Shown here in pieces: positions 63,388 to 64,000 of a stretch of DNA of 64,000 bases. Each line of letters starts with the position of its first letter. Within the stretch, counting starts at the first letter, position 1. The position numbers and the translations under genes are program-made. The notes below the pieces were generated by a model. The model was not told where the DNA came from. It did not search any database and saw nothing but the letters and a program-made list of their open reading frames with translations. Origin of the DNA: Okeania sp. SIO2C9 (GTDB lineage Bacteria; Cyanobacteriota; Cyanobacteriia; Cyanobacteriales; Microcoleaceae); NCBI RefSeq assembly GCF_010672455.1, contig NZ_JAAHGO010000017.1:79126-143125 (forward strand). Reading direction: 5' to 3'.

Positions 63388-63748
63388 AATCTCTAATTGT
63401 TAGTTTTAAGGATTAAAATTACTAAACAAAAGTAGAAAAAAATATGCTTTGTAGGGGAGTTTTATAGAACATTTCTACAATTTGCTTGACCCCTCTTGAG
63501 ATGGCCTAAAATATAAAAACTATTCATATAGGCCAAGATAAACCACTATCGATATAATTTTTATATTCTAACTCATTAAATCAGAATGATTAATAATACT
63601 ACAGCAGCTTTTAGTTAGTCGAATAGAATATCCATTCTGACTCCTGAATTCTTCCTTGAGAATATTAGTATTTCACAATTGAGCCATTAAGATTCATAAT
63701 TATAGAAGCTTTAATTAGTAAAATCAATAATTAAGAAGAGTTAGAAAT
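63388..63748. other. Divergent intergenic region
   Basis: 361 bp between the EACC1-like gene (minus) and the DJ-1-like gene (plus); AT-rich, no repeat unit recognised, probably two promoters. AAGAAGAG at 63733-63740 may serve as the ribosome-binding site of the plus gene. Confidence 0.6.
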
Positions 63749-63922
63749 ATGGCAGCAAAAAAAATTCTGATGCTGGTAGGCGACTATGTAGAAGACTATG
63801 AAGTAATGGTACCTTTTCAAGCATTACAAATGGTCGGTCACACAGTACACGCTGTATGTCCTGACAAAACTTCCGGTCAAACTATCAAAACCGCTATTCA
63901 CGACTTTGAAGGCGACCAGACC
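63749..63922 (+). pseudogene. DJ-1/PfpI-family gene, 5' part, cut by an IS605 end
   Basis: ATG at 63749 reads [20 protein letters not shown] with [20 protein letters not shown] and [10 protein letters not shown], the N-terminal third of PfpI/DJ-1 proteins (catalytic-site Glu in VEDYE). Family members continue with a YSEKPGHNF-like segment, but here the sequence turns into an IS605 right end at about 63923, and a stop follows within 6 codons. The 3' part would lie beyond the inserted element, outside the window. Confidence 0.8.
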
Positions 63923-64000
63923 TTTGACATCCTCTCCCGTTAAATCAAAGATTATAACGAGGGATTCCCAAACCTCACGATTTAGGGTTACTGCTTGAGT
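63923..64000 (-). mobile_element. IS200/IS605-type right end (element continues past the window)
   Basis: On the minus strand: GTGAGGTTTGGGAATCCC, TATAATCTTTGATTT, ACGGGAGAGGATGTCAAA. It shares the loop and the flanking blocks with 24515-24589. Orientation places tnpB to the right, outside the window. The DJ-1 sequence adjoining the end is where an omega-RNA guide would be read (GGTCTGGTCGCC...). Confidence 0.7.

Overview
The window looks like a chromosome segment of a filamentous, repeat-rich cyanobacterium (Oscillatoriales-like; the genus is a guess). Evidence: GCGATCGC (HIP1) octamers inside and between genes, a fused NADPH-thioredoxin reductase/thioredoxin (NTRC), a GUN4-domain protein, a pentapeptide-repeat protein, a carotenoid oxygenase, a WD40 STAND NTPase and a HoxEFUYH bidirectional [NiFe] hydrogenase. 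A large share of the window is non-coding and packed with small mobile-looking repeats, 7-8 bp tandem arrays and IS200/IS605 (TnpB) remnants.

Layout. 1-12694: three co-oriented (minus) paralogous RTX/cadherin-like surface or secreted proteins with Pro-Thr minisatellite linkers; the first runs off the left edge, and a broken copy of the second gene's 5' end lies between the second and third. 12841-15102: a P-loop helicase-like protein. 15103-21919: repeat land holding gene fragments and a Tat-exported beta-propeller protein. 21920-32438: DUF255/YyaL protein, a broken TnpB element with omega-RNA-like ends, carotenoid oxygenase, methyltransferase, NTRC. 33126-38438: zinc-ribbon/GUN4 gene followed by a 15-blade WD40 STAND NTPase whose TPR tail is cut by an amber codon. 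38603-45420: a second TnpB, a lambda-lysozyme-like membrane protein, a cobalamin-binding protein, a pentapeptide protein and an adenosine-kinase-like PfkB protein. 47227-61250: hoxE, F, U, Y, H, all on plus but separated by 0.2-1.7 kb of repeats and a nuclease pseudogene, then a thioredoxin-like [2Fe-2S] protein, a PAS protein and a SpoIIE-type phosphatase, a set I associate with [FeFe] hydrogenase operons of anaerobes. 61977-64000: a type IV pilin-like/C-type lectin fusion, an orphan EACC1-like protein and a DJ-1/PfpI gene cut by an IS605-type right end.

How the genes relate. HoxE/F/U form the diaphorase and HoxY/H the hydrogenase; the three downstream genes could sense redox state and signal by dephosphorylation. 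The RTX proteins have no type I secretion genes nearby. No HoxW protease, TnpA, rRNA, tRNA or CRISPR array was found.

Most unusual signal: a 21-nt unit (TCCTACGGAATG...CGCAAA) present in about 15 copies. It sits twice in frame and in opposite orientations inside one tnpB gene, interrupts an otherwise perfect 28-bp palindrome inside a MITE, and is present or absent at the same point of a terminal inverted repeat. A second, 51-nt unit shows compensatory stem changes between two copies, one of them in frame in another tnpB.
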